A stretch of DNA of 64,000 nt from Rheinheimera texasensis DSM 17496 (GCF_000711985.1 NZ_JONU01000007.1:62001-126000); one strand, 5' to 3'; positions 1-9,454 are shown, counted from the first letter of the stretch. Notes: generated from the sequence alone by a model not told the origin. Numbers and translations are program-made.

Positions 1-1183
1 TCAGGCCGGTATTGGGGTCATTCTGGATTGGGTGCCGGCGCATTTTCCGGAAGATGGTCACGGCTTAGCCCGCTTTGACGGTGGCCATTTGTATGAGTAT
101 GCCGATCCGCGCCGCGGTTGGCATCCGGACTGGAATTCCTGCATTTATGACTTTGGCAAAGATTATGTCCGGCAGTTTTTAGTGGCCAGTGCTTTGTTTT
201 GGCTGGATAAATTCCATATTGATGGTCTGCGTGTCGATGCAGTCGCGTCGATGTTGTACCTCGATTATTCACGCGAACACGGTGAGTGGATCCCGAATAT
301 CGACGGTGGTAATCACAACTACGAAGCGATAAGCCTGCTGAAGTGGCTGAATCAGGAAGTCTACAGCAAGTATCCACATGCCATGACCATCGCTGAAGAA
401 TCCACATCTTTTGCCGGTGTCAGCCGTCCGGTGGACATGGGGGGGCTCGGCTTTGGCTTTAAGTGGAATATGGGCTGGATGAACGATACGCTGCGCTATA
501 TCAGCAAAGATCCGGCCTATCGCAAATACCACCACAGTGACCTGACCTTCTCGATGGTGTATGCCTATAACGAGAATTTTATTCTGCCGCTGTCACATGA
601 TGAAGTGGTACATGGCAAAGGCAGTATTCTGAATAAAATGCCCGGCGACGAGTGGCAACAGGCGGCGAATTTGCGCGCCTATTACGCCTTTATGTTTGCC
701 CATCCGGGCAAAAAACTGAATTTTATGGGTAACGAATTTGGTCAGGGCACCGAGTGGAATCACAATCTGGCGTTGCCGTGGTTTTTGCTGGATTTTGACA
801 AGCATCGCGGCATTTCGCAGTTATTCCGTGACCTGAACCATACGTACCGTCGCTGCAAGCCATTGTATGAACTGGATCATCAGGGCGCTGGCTTTGCCTG
901 GATAGACCATCAGGACGCCGATCACAGTACGGTGTCGTTCCGTCGTATCGACAGCGAAGGCGATGTGGTGTACGTCGTTAGCAATTTTACGCCGGTGCCC
1001 AGAACTACCTTTCGCCTGCCAGTGCTTACGGCAGGGCGGTATGAAGTGATCCTGAATTCGGATTCTGCCTATTATTGGGGCAGTAATTACCCGGTCGGGC
1101 CACAGTTGCAGGCTGGCGACGACTTGCAGCTGGCGCTGGAATTACCACCGTTATCGACCTTATACCTGCGCCAATGCCGTTAA
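1..1183 (+). CDS. glgB: 1,4-alpha-glucan branching enzyme GlgB (3' part only)
   Basis: The window opens inside this gene: the frame is already open at base 2, so only the C-terminal 393 residues are visible. It is a GH13 enzyme that cuts alpha-1,4 chains of glycogen and re-attaches them as alpha-1,6 branches in the cytoplasm. Visible are the GH13 regions: GLRVDAV with the nucleophile Asp at bases 236-238, the acid/base Glu of AEES at 395-397, and [11 protein letters not shown] of the third catalytic Asp. The C-terminal all-beta domain follows to the stop. glgX starts 12 bases downstream, so the two are surely co-transcribed. An in-frame GTG at 32 encodes a Val inside the LDWVPAHFP block and is not a start. 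Identification is secure; upstream domains cannot be judged. Confidence 0.97.
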   Translation, partial: QAGIGVILDWVPAHFPEDGHGLARFDGGHLYEYADPRRGWHPDWNSCIYDFGKDYVRQFLVASALFWLDKFHIDGLRVDAVASMLYLDYSREHGEWIPNIDGGNHNYEAISLLKWLNQEVYSKYPHAMTIAEESTSFAGVSRPVDMGGLGFGFKWNMGWMNDTLRYISKDPAYRKYHHSDLTFSMVYAYNENFILPLSHDEVVHGKGSILNKMPGDEWQQAANLRAYYAFMFAHPGKKLNFMGNEFGQGTEWNHNLALPWFLLDFDKHRGISQLFRDLNHTYRRCKPLYELDHQGAGFAWIDHQDADHSTVSFRRIDSEGDVVYVVSNFTPVPRTTFRLPVLTAGRYEVILNSDSAYYWGSNYPVGPQLQAGDDLQLALELPPLSTLYLRQCR

Positions 1184-1195
1184 AGCGAGACTGAT

Positions 1196-3262
1196 ATGCA
1201 AGTTGTGCTGAGTACTGAATTTGGCGCTGCGGCCCCGTTGGGGGCCAGTTGTCTGGGCAACGACTGTTGGAATTTCGCCGTTTATGCGCCTGATGCCACC
1301 GGCTTGTCGTTATGTTTATTTTGCGCCGATACCGAAGAGGCGCTGGCTGAACTGGCTTTTGTCGCCAGAACCGGCGATATCTGGCATCTGCAGGTGCAGG
1401 GCGTGCCGGCTGGCAGCCTGTACCTGTTGCGTGCCGACGGGCCAGCTTTACCGTCCCAGGGCCTGACATTTGAGCCGCGGCATCTGCTGATTGACCCATA
1501 TGCCCGCCAGCTCAATCGCGCTGTGGTCTTTAACGAACGGCTGTATCAAAGCGATAGCCATTATATGCTGGCTAAAGCGGTATTAACGGACACTGATTTT
1601 GACTGGCAGGGCAGCCAAAAGCCGAAAATCCCACGTGAAAAAACCATTATCTACGAGGCCCATGTCAAAGGCCTGACCATGCAGCACCCGCTGGTGCCGG
1701 CCGAGCTGCGCGGTACTTATGCAGCCTTGTATCACCCGGCAGTTATCGCCCATTTAAAACACCTCGGCATCACCACGCTGCAGTTGTTGCCGGTCGCGGC
1801 TTTTATGACGGAGCCGAGGCTGGAAAAGTTAAAACTGACCAATTACTGGGGTTACAACCCGGTGTGTTTTTTCGCGCCGGACCCGCGCTATCAACATTCT
1901 GATGCTGTGCAGGAAATCAAAACGCTGGTGCGGACTTACCATCAGCATGGCATTGAAGTGATTCTCGATGTGGTGTTTAACCATACCGCCGAGGCCGACT
2001 GCTATAACCTGAGTTTACGTGGTCTTGCCAATCGTCAGTATTATCTGTTTGAAAATCATGCAGATATTACAGACTACCAGCAATATTGTAATTACAGCGG
2101 CTGCGGTAATACGCTGAATATCGCCCATCCGGCTACGCAAAAGCTGGTGCTGGACGCGCTGCGTTACTGGCTGACAGAGATGCAGGTCGACGGTTTCCGC
2201 TTTGACCTGGCCGTCACATTAGCCCGCGAGCATAAACGCTTTACACCGGTGGCGACTTTTCTGCAAATTGTTGCGCAAGACCCGGTATTATCACAAGCCA
2301 AACTAATCGCTGAGCCCTGGGACGTTGGGCCTTATGGTTATCAGCTCGGGCAATTTCCGGCGCATTGGTCGGAACTCAACGATAAATTCCGCGATTCGAT
2401 GCGCTCGTTCTGGCGCGGTGACCACGGCAGTCTGAACGAATTCACTACCCGGTTATTGGGCTCTCGTGACATCTTCCAGAAACATCATAAACCTGCAGCT
2501 TGCTCGGTCAATTATCTGGCTTATCATGACGGCTTTACGCTGCACGATGTGGTTTGTTACCAGCATAAACATAACTGGCTGAATGCCGAGCAAAACCGCG
2601 ACGGTCATGACCATAACCTCAGTCTTAATTTTGGTGTGGAAGGGCCCAGCAGCGATGCTGATATTCTGCAGCGACGATACCAGCACAAACGCAATCTGGT
2701 TGCGAGCCTGATGCTGAGTCAGGGCATGATCCACTGGCTCGGCGGGGATGAGCTCAGTCACAGTCAGCAAGGCAACAACAATGCGTATTGTCAGGACAAC
2801 GAACTGAGCTGGCTGAACTGGCAGCTGGATTATCATGCCACGCAATTTCAGAGTTTTGTTCAGCAGATGATTGCGGTGCGCCAGCAATATCCCTGCTTGC
2901 AGCAACTATCATTGTTAGATGATCAGTATCAGCGCCATGGCAATAAACATCAGGTGCATTGGCTGAACGCAGATGGCAGCGAAAAAACCGAAGCGGACTG
3001 GCACTTGCCGGCAACTCAGTATTGTTATTTTGTCGTAACCACCGATGGTAATGACGCGGAAATACTGTTGATGATCAACGCCGGAGCGAGCGCTATCAGT
3101 CTGCAGCTGACCGACAAACCCTGGCATTGTGTCATGGATACGTCAGTCGAAATGGGGTTGGTATCGCCGGTGCAACTCGCTGGCTCTGCTTATGAGCAGC
3201 AGGCCCATTCGCTGTCGCTGTGGGTACATAACCCGACAGCCGCCGCCATCACCGCGGCCTAA
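1196..3262 (+). CDS. glgX: Glycogen debranching enzyme GlgX (isoamylase type)
   Basis: 688 residues, close to the usual GlgX length. It hydrolyses alpha-1,6 branches of phosphorylase-limit glycogen. There is an N-terminal CBM48-like beta domain (about residues 10-120), then a GH13 barrel. Region I is DVVFNHTAE, the nucleophile is in DGFRFDLA, the acid/base Glu is in LIAEPWDVG, and YLAYHDGFTL supplies the third acidic residue. Alternative names (TreX, isoamylase) describe the same family. It follows glgB by 12 bases. GlgX normally works after GlgP, whose gene lies about 34 kb away in this window, so the glycogen genes are split here. No terminator is obvious between this gene and gnd. Confidence 0.96.
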   Translation: MQVVLSTEFGAAAPLGASCLGNDCWNFAVYAPDATGLSLCLFCADTEEALAELAFVARTGDIWHLQVQGVPAGSLYLLRADGPALPSQGLTFEPRHLLIDPYARQLNRAVVFNERLYQSDSHYMLAKAVLTDTDFDWQGSQKPKIPREKTIIYEAHVKGLTMQHPLVPAELRGTYAALYHPAVIAHLKHLGITTLQLLPVAAFMTEPRLEKLKLTNYWGYNPVCFFAPDPRYQHSDAVQEIKTLVRTYHQHGIEVILDVVFNHTAEADCYNLSLRGLANRQYYLFENHADITDYQQYCNYSGCGNTLNIAHPATQKLVLDALRYWLTEMQVDGFRFDLAVTLAREHKRFTPVATFLQIVAQDPVLSQAKLIAEPWDVGPYGYQLGQFPAHWSELNDKFRDSMRSFWRGDHGSLNEFTTRLLGSRDIFQKHHKPAACSVNYLAYHDGFTLHDVVCYQHKHNWLNAEQNRDGHDHNLSLNFGVEGPSSDADILQRRYQHKRNLVASLMLSQGMIHWLGGDELSHSQQGNNNAYCQDNELSWLNWQLDYHATQFQSFVQQMIAVRQQYPCLQQLSLLDDQYQRHGNKHQVHWLNADGSEKTEADWHLPATQYCYFVVTTDGNDAEILLMINAGASAISLQLTDKPWHCVMDTSVEMGLVSPVQLAGSAYEQQAHSLSLWVHNPTAAAITAA

Positions 3263-3295
3263 TGGTCTGAACAGCATAAACTTTTCCATGCTGCA

Positions 3296-3324
3296 CTGCC
3301 GATTGAACGATTTTCCAGTATAAT
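3296..3324 (+). promoter_or_regulatory. Putative sigma-70 promoter of gnd
   Basis: A perfect TATAAT lies at 3319-3324, about 39 bases upstream of the gnd start. The best -35 match at 17-base spacing is weak (CTGCCG, 3296-3301). The -10 is convincing, the -35 is not. Confidence 0.45.
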
Positions 3325-3362
3325 CGCGCGCATTTTGCGACAGCTGCTATTGAGGAATGGGA

Positions 3363-4892
3363 ATGACAATGTCAAACCAACTGTGTGACATCGGTTTTGT
3401 CGGTGCCGGCGTGATGGGGAAAAATCTGATCCTGAACCTGGCGGATCATGGCTACCGGGTTGCGGCTTTTGACCTGGACCATAAAAAGCTTGAATCGGTG
3501 ATCACGCAGGATTTGCAGGAAACTAATGGCCTGGGTGGTCGGGTAGTGGCCTGCAGTTCCTACACAGAATTGTTATCCCGTTTGACGCAGCCGCATTTAG
3601 TCATTTTATCGGTACCGGCTGGCAAACCAGTCGACGATGTTTGCTGTAAGTTAATTGATGCCGGCATTGCCGCTGACGATATCGTCGTAGATACCGGCAA
3701 CAGCCTGTGGACTGATACAGTCCGCCGCGAAAAACACTACGAAGGTAAATTTATTTTCTTTTCAACCGCCGTATCAGGTGGTGAAGTCGGAGCCCGCTTT
3801 GGCCCGAGTCTGATGCCAAGCGGCGACCCATATGCCTGGACACGGATTGAGCCGGTCTGGCGTGCAATTGCCGCCAAAGTTGACCCAGCCACCGGTCGAG
3901 CCATTGAACGCTACGAGCCGGGTAATCCGGTGAGAGAAGGCGACGCTTGCGCTACTTATATTGGTCCTTCTGGTTCTGGCCATTACGTCAAAATGGTGCA
4001 TAACGGTATCGAATACGCTGATATGCAGCTGATTTGCGAAGTCTATCAGGTGATGCGCGATGCGCTCGGCATGTCCGCGCAGCAAGTGGCTGACGTGTTT
4101 AAAAGCTGGAATCAGGGCATCCTGAACAGCTATCTGATGGAGATCAGTGCCGAAGTCTTAGCCACTAAGGATTCTGAAACCGGTTTACCGCTGGTAGACG
4201 TCATTTTGGATAAAGCCGGACAAAAAGGCACTGGCCTCTGGACTGCAGTCAGTAGTCTGGAACTGGGCTGTGCCTCACCAACCATCGCCGAAGCAGTGTA
4301 TGCCCGTTCTATTTCGACCAACAAAGAACAACGCGTGGCCGCTTCAACTATTCTGGCCGGTTCCAGTCATGACAAACCACTGGAATCTCAGCGTGAAACC
4401 TTGATTAAACAGCTGCATGATGCACTGTACTGCGCCAAAATCTGTGTGTACGCGCAAGGTTTTGACCTGATGAAAACAGCCGGTCAGGAACACGGCTGGC
4501 AACTGAATTTCGCTGAAATTGCGAAGATCTGGCGCGCCGGTTGTATTATTCGTGCCGTGTTCCTGCAGTCGATCACTGATGCTTACGAACGCAACGACGA
4601 ATTAGCCAATCTGCTGGTAGACCCGTTTTTTGCCAAACAGATTTCAACCAACCAGATGAACTGGCGCCGGGCTGTGGCTGAAGCCACTATGGTTGGCGTG
4701 CCGGTGCCGGCGTTAAGCTCTGCGCTGAGTTATTATGACTCTTATCGCACTGCGGTATTGCCGGCGAACTTACTGCAAGGCCAACGCGATTACTTTGGTG
4801 CTCATACCTTTGAGCGTACCGACAAAGCCAAAGGCAAGTTTTTCCATGTCGACTGGAGCGTTTCCGGCCGGCCTATGGTCAAAGTGAAGTAA
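3363..4892 (+). CDS. gnd: 6-phosphogluconate dehydrogenase, decarboxylating
   Basis: 509 residues. Oxidises and decarboxylates 6-phosphogluconate to ribulose-5-P with NADP+ in the pentose phosphate pathway. The N-terminal Rossmann fold begins with GFVGAGVMGKNL. The substrate-binding segment SGSGHYVKMVHNGIEY (about residue 205-220) holds the catalytic Lys of the family. The all-alpha C-terminal domain follows with KAGQKGTGLWT. Three in-frame ATGs (3357, 3363, 3369) stand close together. GAGG at 3352-3355 is spaced 7 bases from 3363, while 3357 leaves almost no spacing, so 3363 is chosen and 3369 remains possible. It is longer than the 468-residue enterobacterial enzyme, as is common in related marine genera. 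msrB follows after 21 bases. Confidence 0.96.
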   Translation: MTMSNQLCDIGFVGAGVMGKNLILNLADHGYRVAAFDLDHKKLESVITQDLQETNGLGGRVVACSSYTELLSRLTQPHLVILSVPAGKPVDDVCCKLIDAGIAADDIVVDTGNSLWTDTVRREKHYEGKFIFFSTAVSGGEVGARFGPSLMPSGDPYAWTRIEPVWRAIAAKVDPATGRAIERYEPGNPVREGDACATYIGPSGSGHYVKMVHNGIEYADMQLICEVYQVMRDALGMSAQQVADVFKSWNQGILNSYLMEISAEVLATKDSETGLPLVDVILDKAGQKGTGLWTAVSSLELGCASPTIAEAVYARSISTNKEQRVAASTILAGSSHDKPLESQRETLIKQLHDALYCAKICVYAQGFDLMKTAGQEHGWQLNFAEIAKIWRAGCIIRAVFLQSITDAYERNDELANLLVDPFFAKQISTNQMNWRRAVAEATMVGVPVPALSSALSYYDSYRTAVLPANLLQGQRDYFGAHTFERTDKAKGKFFHVDWSVSGRPMVKVK

Positions 4893-4913
4893 CTGAACGG
4901 ACGGAGCGGCGTG

Positions 4914-5300
4914 ATGAAACTCAGTGATGCACAATGGCGCGAAAAACTCAGTGATGAGGAATTCCGCGTCACGCGGCAAAAAGGCACTGAGTATCCCTTT
5001 AGCGGCACTTTACTGTATAACGAAGCGACCGGTACTTATTGCTGTGTCTGTTGCCACCAGCCGTTATTCAGTTCCGCGACTAAGTTTGACGCAGGTTGCG
5101 GCTGGCCGTCGTTTTCTGCGGCGTTACCGGGACAAGTGCGTTATGCGCCTGACTTGTCGCATGGCATGCAGCGCACCGAGATCCTCTGCCAGCATTGCGA
5201 CGCCCATTTAGGCCATGTGTTTGACGATGGCCCGGCGCCAACCGGACAACGGTATTGTGTCAATTCGGTGTCGTTGATTTTTGATGGCACTAAAGACTAA
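4914..5300 (+). CDS. msrB: Peptide-methionine (R)-S-oxide reductase MsrB
   Basis: 128 residues, the full length of a single-domain MsrB. Reduces the R epimer of methionine sulfoxide in proteins, using thioredoxin. Two CxxC zinc pairs are visible (CCVCCHQ near residue 45; CQHCDAH near residue 94), as is the CGWPSF block. The catalytic Cys lies in RYCVNS near the C-terminus. GTG at 4911 is directly before ATG 4914; GGAG at 4903-4906 gives 7-base spacing to 4914, so that start is preferred. It sits 21 bases after gnd in an apparent operon. In E. coli msrB neighbours gapA and yeaC, and both are nearby here. Confidence 0.96.
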   Translation: MKLSDAQWREKLSDEEFRVTRQKGTEYPFSGTLLYNEATGTYCCVCCHQPLFSSATKFDAGCGWPSFSAALPGQVRYAPDLSHGMQRTEILCQHCDAHLGHVFDDGPAPTGQRYCVNSVSLIFDGTKD

Positions 5301-5304
5301 ACAT

Positions 5305-5334
5305 AAAAAACGCGGGAAGTACCCGCGTTTTTTG
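5305..5334. terminator. Bidirectional Rho-independent terminator
   Basis: CGCGGG / CCCGCG stem (5311-5316 and 5322-5327), loop AAGTA, flanked by A-rich and T-rich tracts. It lies between the convergent msrB and DUF2989 genes and can serve both. Confidence 0.9.
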
Positions 5335-5357
5335 TTTAATTTGAATAGAACCGGACT

Positions 5358-6158
5358 TTAAAACACCGGTGGTTTAAACTGGCCTGCTTCTAATCCGGCA
5401 ACAGTTTGGTCGGCCAGCGTTTCTATCTTATCTTTGTCCAGCGCGCTGCTGTCCTTGGCTGATTTTAAGATCAAATCAAATTCAATCCGTTCAACCCCGG
5501 ACTCCTGCGCAACTAAAGCCCAATGGTAAGATTCTGCCAGCTGGTTTTGTTTGAAATACAAAGTGGTCAGGCTGGTGTATATATCGGTGTCGACCACGTC
5601 GCCGGCTTTATACAGCTTTAATGCATCCAGCATGGTTTGTATCGCCAGCTTTTTGTCTTTTTCGATGTAATAACGAGCCAGGGCAAATTTCAGATCCGGC
5701 GTGTTCAACTCGCCGGCTTTGGCGGCGCGTTCAAACTTTTCCAGATGTTCCTGGCTTTGGTGCCGTGACCAATGATAATACAGCAACCCTGGATATTCGG
5801 AGGTCCTGGTTTCCTCGGTCAGACGCTTGATTTCATTTAACGACACCATATAACTGTTAACCCGCGCAGTGGTTTTTTCTTTGAGCTTGATGTGTTCAAT
5901 GCCTTTGGCCAGCTCCATACATTTGGAGTACTTTTCGAAATCGAGCAGCAGCCGGTATTTGTTGGCATCGGAGGGGAGTTTCTGTTCACCATAACGCGCC
6001 AGAATCGTTTCGGACCGTTCAATCCGGCAATGGCCATCTTCAACTAAATCAGTACAAAGGCCCGGTTTTTCCTGACAGACCTGGGTGATATTCAGTTCTT
6101 TCTCACCACAGGCACCCAACACGAACAATAAAGGCAATAGCGGCCAAGGTTTTTGCAT
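5358..6158 (-). CDS. DUF2989 family lipoprotein
   Basis: 266 residues. The N-terminus MQKPWPLLPLLFVLGAC is a lipoprotein signal with lipobox LGAC, so Cys17 should be lipidated and the protein anchored to a membrane. The mature part starts with a Cys-containing segment (CQEKPGLCTDL). It continues as helical, TPR-like sequence with repeated alanine/leucine pairs (PDLKFALARYYIEKDKK, TSLTTLYFKQNQLAESYHWALVA). This matches the DUF2989 proteins of Vibrio and Shewanella, which have no assigned function. It converges on msrB and diverges from the GAPDH gene. The family call is from memory of the pattern; the lipoprotein call is direct. Confidence 0.8.
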   Translation of the reverse strand: MQKPWPLLPLLFVLGACGEKELNITQVCQEKPGLCTDLVEDGHCRIERSETILARYGEQKLPSDANKYRLLLDFEKYSKCMELAKGIEHIKLKEKTTARVNSYMVSLNEIKRLTEETRTSEYPGLLYYHWSRHQSQEHLEKFERAAKAGELNTPDLKFALARYYIEKDKKLAIQTMLDALKLYKAGDVVDTDIYTSLTTLYFKQNQLAESYHWALVAQESGVERIEFDLILKSAKDSSALDKDKIETLADQTVAGLEAGQFKPPVF

Positions 6159-6211
6159 AATTCCTCCGAGCTCAGAATGACCAGCATACGCAAATGCGCA
6201 GAAAAAATCAT

Positions 6212-6249
6212 TTGTAATTGTTGTTGTAGGGTTACGAATTCAATTACAA
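6212..6249. promoter_or_regulatory. Inverted repeat upstream of GAPDH gene (possible HexR-type operator)
   Basis: TTGTAATTG (6212-6220) and CAATTACAA (6241-6249) form a 9-bp perfect inverted repeat separated by 20 bases in the DUF2989/GAPDH divergent region. The right half reads ACGAAT-TCA-ATTACA, 9 of 12 positions of the HexR pattern TGTAAT-N3-ATTACA. HexR controls central carbon genes in related genera. That the dyad is an operator is inference. Confidence 0.4.
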
Positions 6250-6312
6250 TGTGCCGCCCGCTGTGGCACCTGTCCCCGAACATTCGATAACTGAAGTAAA
6301 AGGCAAAACAGC

Positions 6313-7764
6313 ATGACCTTATCTCACGAAGAACAGTATCAACGCAGCTGGCAGGAACGCCAGGAATACGCCGAAAATATGCAGCCAATTATTGGCCGGC
6401 TGTATCGGAATAAAGGCATTGAGTTGGTGGTCTATGGCAAGCCGCTGGTGAATGCCACTACGATCGACGTCATCAAAGCCCACAAAACAGTGGAACGTTT
6501 TGAGCAACAAAAACTGCGTCTGCGTGAGAGTTTCCCGGTGCTGGAAGCCATCAGCAAATTAGATCTGGCACCAGGCCGGATCGACCTGGGTAAACTGGCA
6601 TTCGCTTACACTTACAAAAATGCTGCCGAAGGTTTAACACTTGAGCAGTACTTACAACGCGAACTGGCGGATTTACTCGGTCAGGATGACAAAATTAAAC
6701 CAACTGACGTGGTGTTATACGGTTTTGGCCGCATTGGCCGGCTGTTAGCACGTCTGATGATTGAACGCGCCGGCCCAAGCGCCAAATTGCGTTTACGCGC
6801 CATTGTTGTACGTGGCGGCCGCAAAGGCGATTTAGAAAAACGTGCCAGCTTATTACGTCGCGATTCGATCCACGGACCTTTTAACGGCAGCATCACTATC
6901 GATAACGAAAATGGCGGCATCAAAGCCAACGGCACTTTTATCAAAGTAATTTATGCCGACTCTCCTGAGCAAGTGGATTACACAGCTTACGATATCCATG
7001 ATGCCTTAGTCGTTGATAACACTGGTATTTGGAAAGATGACAAAGAACTGTCTATCCATTTCAAAGCCAAAGGCGCAGCTAAAGTACTACTGACTGCACC
7101 GGCCAAGGGTGAAGTGAAAAACGTGGTTTATGGCGTCAACCATAAAATGATCAGCGCAGATGACCGTATTGTATCTGCCGCCAGCTGCACCACCAATGCC
7201 ATCACGCCGGTGTTAAAAGCATTAAATGACGAATATGGCATTCGCAATGGCCACGTAGAAACTGTGCATTCGTACACCAACGACCAGAATCTGATTGATA
7301 ACTACCACAAAGCCGAGCGTCGTGGCCGTGCTGCGCCACTGAACATGGTCATTACCTCAACGGGTGCTGCTTCTGCGGTGGCCAAAGCACTGCCGGAATT
7401 AAAAGGCAAGCTGACCGGTAATGCGATCCGCGTACCAACGCCAAACGTGTCGATGGCAATTTTGTCACTGAACCTGAATAAGGCGACCGACCGCGATGCG
7501 CTGAATGCTTATTTGCAAAAAGTGTCGTTATTTTCAGATTTACAGGACCAGATCGATTTCACCAACTCCACTGAGATCGTTTCCAGCGATTTAGTCGGTT
7601 CACGTTACGCCGGTGTAGTTGATTCACAAGCAACTATCGTCGATGGCGACCGCTGTGTGTTGTACGTTTGGTACGATAACGAGTTTGGCTACAGCACGCA
7701 GGTTATCCGCGTGATGAACGAAATGGCCGGTGTGTTGTATCCAACCTTGCCGGTTGCGCTGTAA
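6313..7764 (+). CDS. Glyceraldehyde-3-phosphate dehydrogenase, long form with N-terminal extension
   Basis: 483 residues, about 150 longer than classical GapA. The first ~130 residues are a helical, charged extension (SHEEQYQRSWQERQEYAENM). The GAPDH proper starts at VVLYGFGRIGRLLARL (about residue 133). The catalytic Cys is Cys292 in SAASCTTNAITP, and the C-terminal WYDNEFGYSTQV block is intact, so it should be active with glyceraldehyde-3-P or a close substrate. After the second beta strand, where NAD-dependent GapA has an Asp (IND), this protein reads VVRGGRKGD, which is basic. NADP use or altered cofactor choice is possible but unproven. Such long GAPDHs occur in Shewanella and Vibrio alongside a classical one. 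Single gene with its own terminator. Confidence 0.9.
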   Translation: MTLSHEEQYQRSWQERQEYAENMQPIIGRLYRNKGIELVVYGKPLVNATTIDVIKAHKTVERFEQQKLRLRESFPVLEAISKLDLAPGRIDLGKLAFAYTYKNAAEGLTLEQYLQRELADLLGQDDKIKPTDVVLYGFGRIGRLLARLMIERAGPSAKLRLRAIVVRGGRKGDLEKRASLLRRDSIHGPFNGSITIDNENGGIKANGTFIKVIYADSPEQVDYTAYDIHDALVVDNTGIWKDDKELSIHFKAKGAAKVLLTAPAKGEVKNVVYGVNHKMISADDRIVSAASCTTNAITPVLKALNDEYGIRNGHVETVHSYTNDQNLIDNYHKAERRGRAAPLNMVITSTGAASAVAKALPELKGKLTGNAIRVPTPNVSMAILSLNLNKATDRDALNAYLQKVSLFSDLQDQIDFTNSTEIVSSDLVGSRYAGVVDSQATIVDGDRCVLYVWYDNEFGYSTQVIRVMNEMAGVLYPTLPVAL

Positions 7765-7785
7765 CTAAGCTGCGATTGGTTTTGC

Positions 7786-7809
7786 AAGCCGCCTGTGGGC
7801 GGCTTTTGT
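7786..7809 (+). terminator. Terminator of GAPDH gene
   Basis: AAGCCGCC / GGCGGCTT stem (7786-7793, 7798-7805), loop TGTG, followed by TTGTTTG. Confidence 0.85.
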
Positions 7810-7919
7810 TTGTCTGCAGCCCGGCTCAACATCCGCTTGTCAGTGCACATCGCGAGACAGGCGGGGCGCTGTTGTGATAGGCTGCGCCGGTCCTTTTTAC
7901 CCTGCGCGGAACTCTTATA

Positions 7920-9044
7920 ATGAAAATTACCTGTAATTTTGACAGTGGCAATATCGACGTGATTTCAGCCGAACGCATTGACGACATTCGTCTGGCGATC
8001 CGCAAAGACAATATGTCTGAATTTTATCAGTGGTTTCATTTCCGGCTGCACAGCGACAGCTTTGAACCTCACACCATTCGCCTGACCAACGTGAATACCT
8101 CCGCTTATCCAAAGGGCTGGGCCGACTACAAAGCCGTTGCCTCTTATGACCGCGAAACCTGGTTCCGGGTAGATACCGCTTATGACGGTGAACATCTGGT
8201 GATCACGCATTATCCGGAAGCTGAGTCCTGTTATTTCGCTTATTTTGCGCCATACAGCTACGAGCGGCATATGGATTTGCTCAGTCAGGCACAAGCGACA
8301 GGCCTGGCGCAATTGGTGGATTTAGGCAATACGCTGGATAACCGCGATATGAGTTTGCTGGTGATTGGCGAACCAGCCGATGGCAAGAAAAAAATCTGGG
8401 TAACCGCACGTCAGCACCCGGGTGAAACCATGGCGGAGTGGTTTGTCGAAGGACTGCTGGACCGCTTATTGGATCAAGATGACGGTGTCGCCCGTGAACT
8501 GCTGAATAAAGCGGTGTTTTATGTAGTGCCGAATATGAACCCGGACGGCAGCGTGCGTGGTCATCTGCGAACCAATGCCGCGGGTGTCAACCTGAACCGC
8601 GAATGGCAGACGCCTTCCATGGAAAAAAGCCCTGAAGTCTTTTTAGTCCGGCAAAAAATGCTCGAGACCGGCGTTGATATGTTCCTCGACATTCACGGCG
8701 ACGAAAACCTGCCATACAACTTTGTCGCCGGCGCTGAAGGCGTGCCGTCTTACAATGCCAAAATGGCACAGTTAGAAACAGTATTTAAACAAACATTGCT
8801 GGCAGTGACGCCGGAGTTCCAGACCGAATTCGGTTATGAGCTGGACGCGCCGGGCCAGGCTAATCTGACCATTGCTTCGACCTGGGTTGCTGAACAGTTT
8901 AAGTGTCTGGCTTACACCTTTGAGATGCCATTTAAAGACAACGCGAATTTGCCGGATGCGCAGTTTGGCTGGTCTGATGTGCGTTCGAAAAAACTTGGCA
9001 ATGATACGCTGATTGCGGTGCGGGCGGTCATTGATCTGTTGTGA
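7920..9044 (+). CDS. M14 family zinc carboxypeptidase (cytosolic type)
   Basis: 374 residues, no signal peptide. An N-terminal beta-rich domain typical of cytosolic M14 peptidases covers about residues 1-120. The metallopeptidase domain follows: HPGETMAEW supplies the first His and Glu zinc ligands, NPDGSVRGHLRTNAAGVNLNREW is the substrate-binding block, and DIHGDE carries the third ligand. YTFEMPFKD supplies the general-base Glu near the C-terminus. The bacterial group resembles eukaryotic CCP deglutamylases, but its bacterial substrate is not established. It stands alone between two terminators. Start ATG 7920 follows GCGGAACTCTTATA. Confidence 0.9.
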   Translation: MKITCNFDSGNIDVISAERIDDIRLAIRKDNMSEFYQWFHFRLHSDSFEPHTIRLTNVNTSAYPKGWADYKAVASYDRETWFRVDTAYDGEHLVITHYPEAESCYFAYFAPYSYERHMDLLSQAQATGLAQLVDLGNTLDNRDMSLLVIGEPADGKKKIWVTARQHPGETMAEWFVEGLLDRLLDQDDGVARELLNKAVFYVVPNMNPDGSVRGHLRTNAAGVNLNREWQTPSMEKSPEVFLVRQKMLETGVDMFLDIHGDENLPYNFVAGAEGVPSYNAKMAQLETVFKQTLLAVTPEFQTEFGYELDAPGQANLTIASTWVAEQFKCLAYTFEMPFKDNANLPDAQFGWSDVRSKKLGNDTLIAVRAVIDLL

Positions 9045-9068
9045 TCTGACGCGGGTATAATCACAGCG

Positions 9069-9094
9069 GGCCGGTTTGCAAAGCCGGCCTTTTG
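9069..9094 (+). terminator. Terminator of M14 peptidase gene
   Basis: GGCCGG / CCGGCC stem (9069-9074, 9084-9089) extended by U-A and G-U pairs, short loop, then TTTTGTTTT. Confidence 0.85.
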
Positions 9095-9129
9095 TTTTAT
9101 AGTGCCGTGGGTTTTTCAGGTAGGTAATT

Positions 9130-9453
9130 ATGGCGATAGTGGCGTGCCCGTTTTGTGGCAAAAAAATCTCCAGTAAGGCAGCCAGCTGCCAACATTGTGG
9201 CAACAGTCTTGCCGAAGTTTCCCCGGAACAAATTGAAAAAATTCAACGTGATAAACGCATGGCGTTAGCACAGAGCATCAACAATCATGCAATGTTGTCG
9301 GTGGTATTGCTGCTGGGCAGTTTTGTCTGGTGGTATTTCCGCGCACCGGAAGAAGGCAGCTGGCAGTCCTGGCTTACTTATGCGGTGATGGCCGTGGGGG
9401 CTGCCGGTTACATTATTTCCAAAGTCCGCATGGTGATGTTTAAGAGGACGTAA
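9130..9453 (+). CDS. Zinc-ribbon membrane protein, function unknown
   Basis: 107 residues. Starts with a zinc ribbon (CPFCGKK near residue 7 and CQHCGNS near residue 20), then a charged linker. Two hydrophobic segments follow (MLSVVLLLGSFVWWYF, about 55-70; WLTYAVMAVGAAGYIIS, about 80-96), and the protein ends in a basic tail (KVRMVMFKRT). The likely topology is a cytoplasmic zinc ribbon and two membrane passes. The next gene (yeaC) starts one base after the stop, so they are one operon. I do not recognise a named family beyond zinc-ribbon membrane proteins. Confidence 0.8.
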   Translation: MAIVACPFCGKKISSKAASCQHCGNSLAEVSPEQIEKIQRDKRMALAQSINNHAMLSVVLLLGSFVWWYFRAPEEGSWQSWLTYAVMAVGAAGYIISKVRMVMFKRT

Positions 9454-9454
9454 C

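Noticed and set aside
2453-2905. 150-codon frame opposite glgX
   Set aside because: Lies wholly inside the GH13 domain on the other strand, with no start context or conserved motif; a shadow of glgX.
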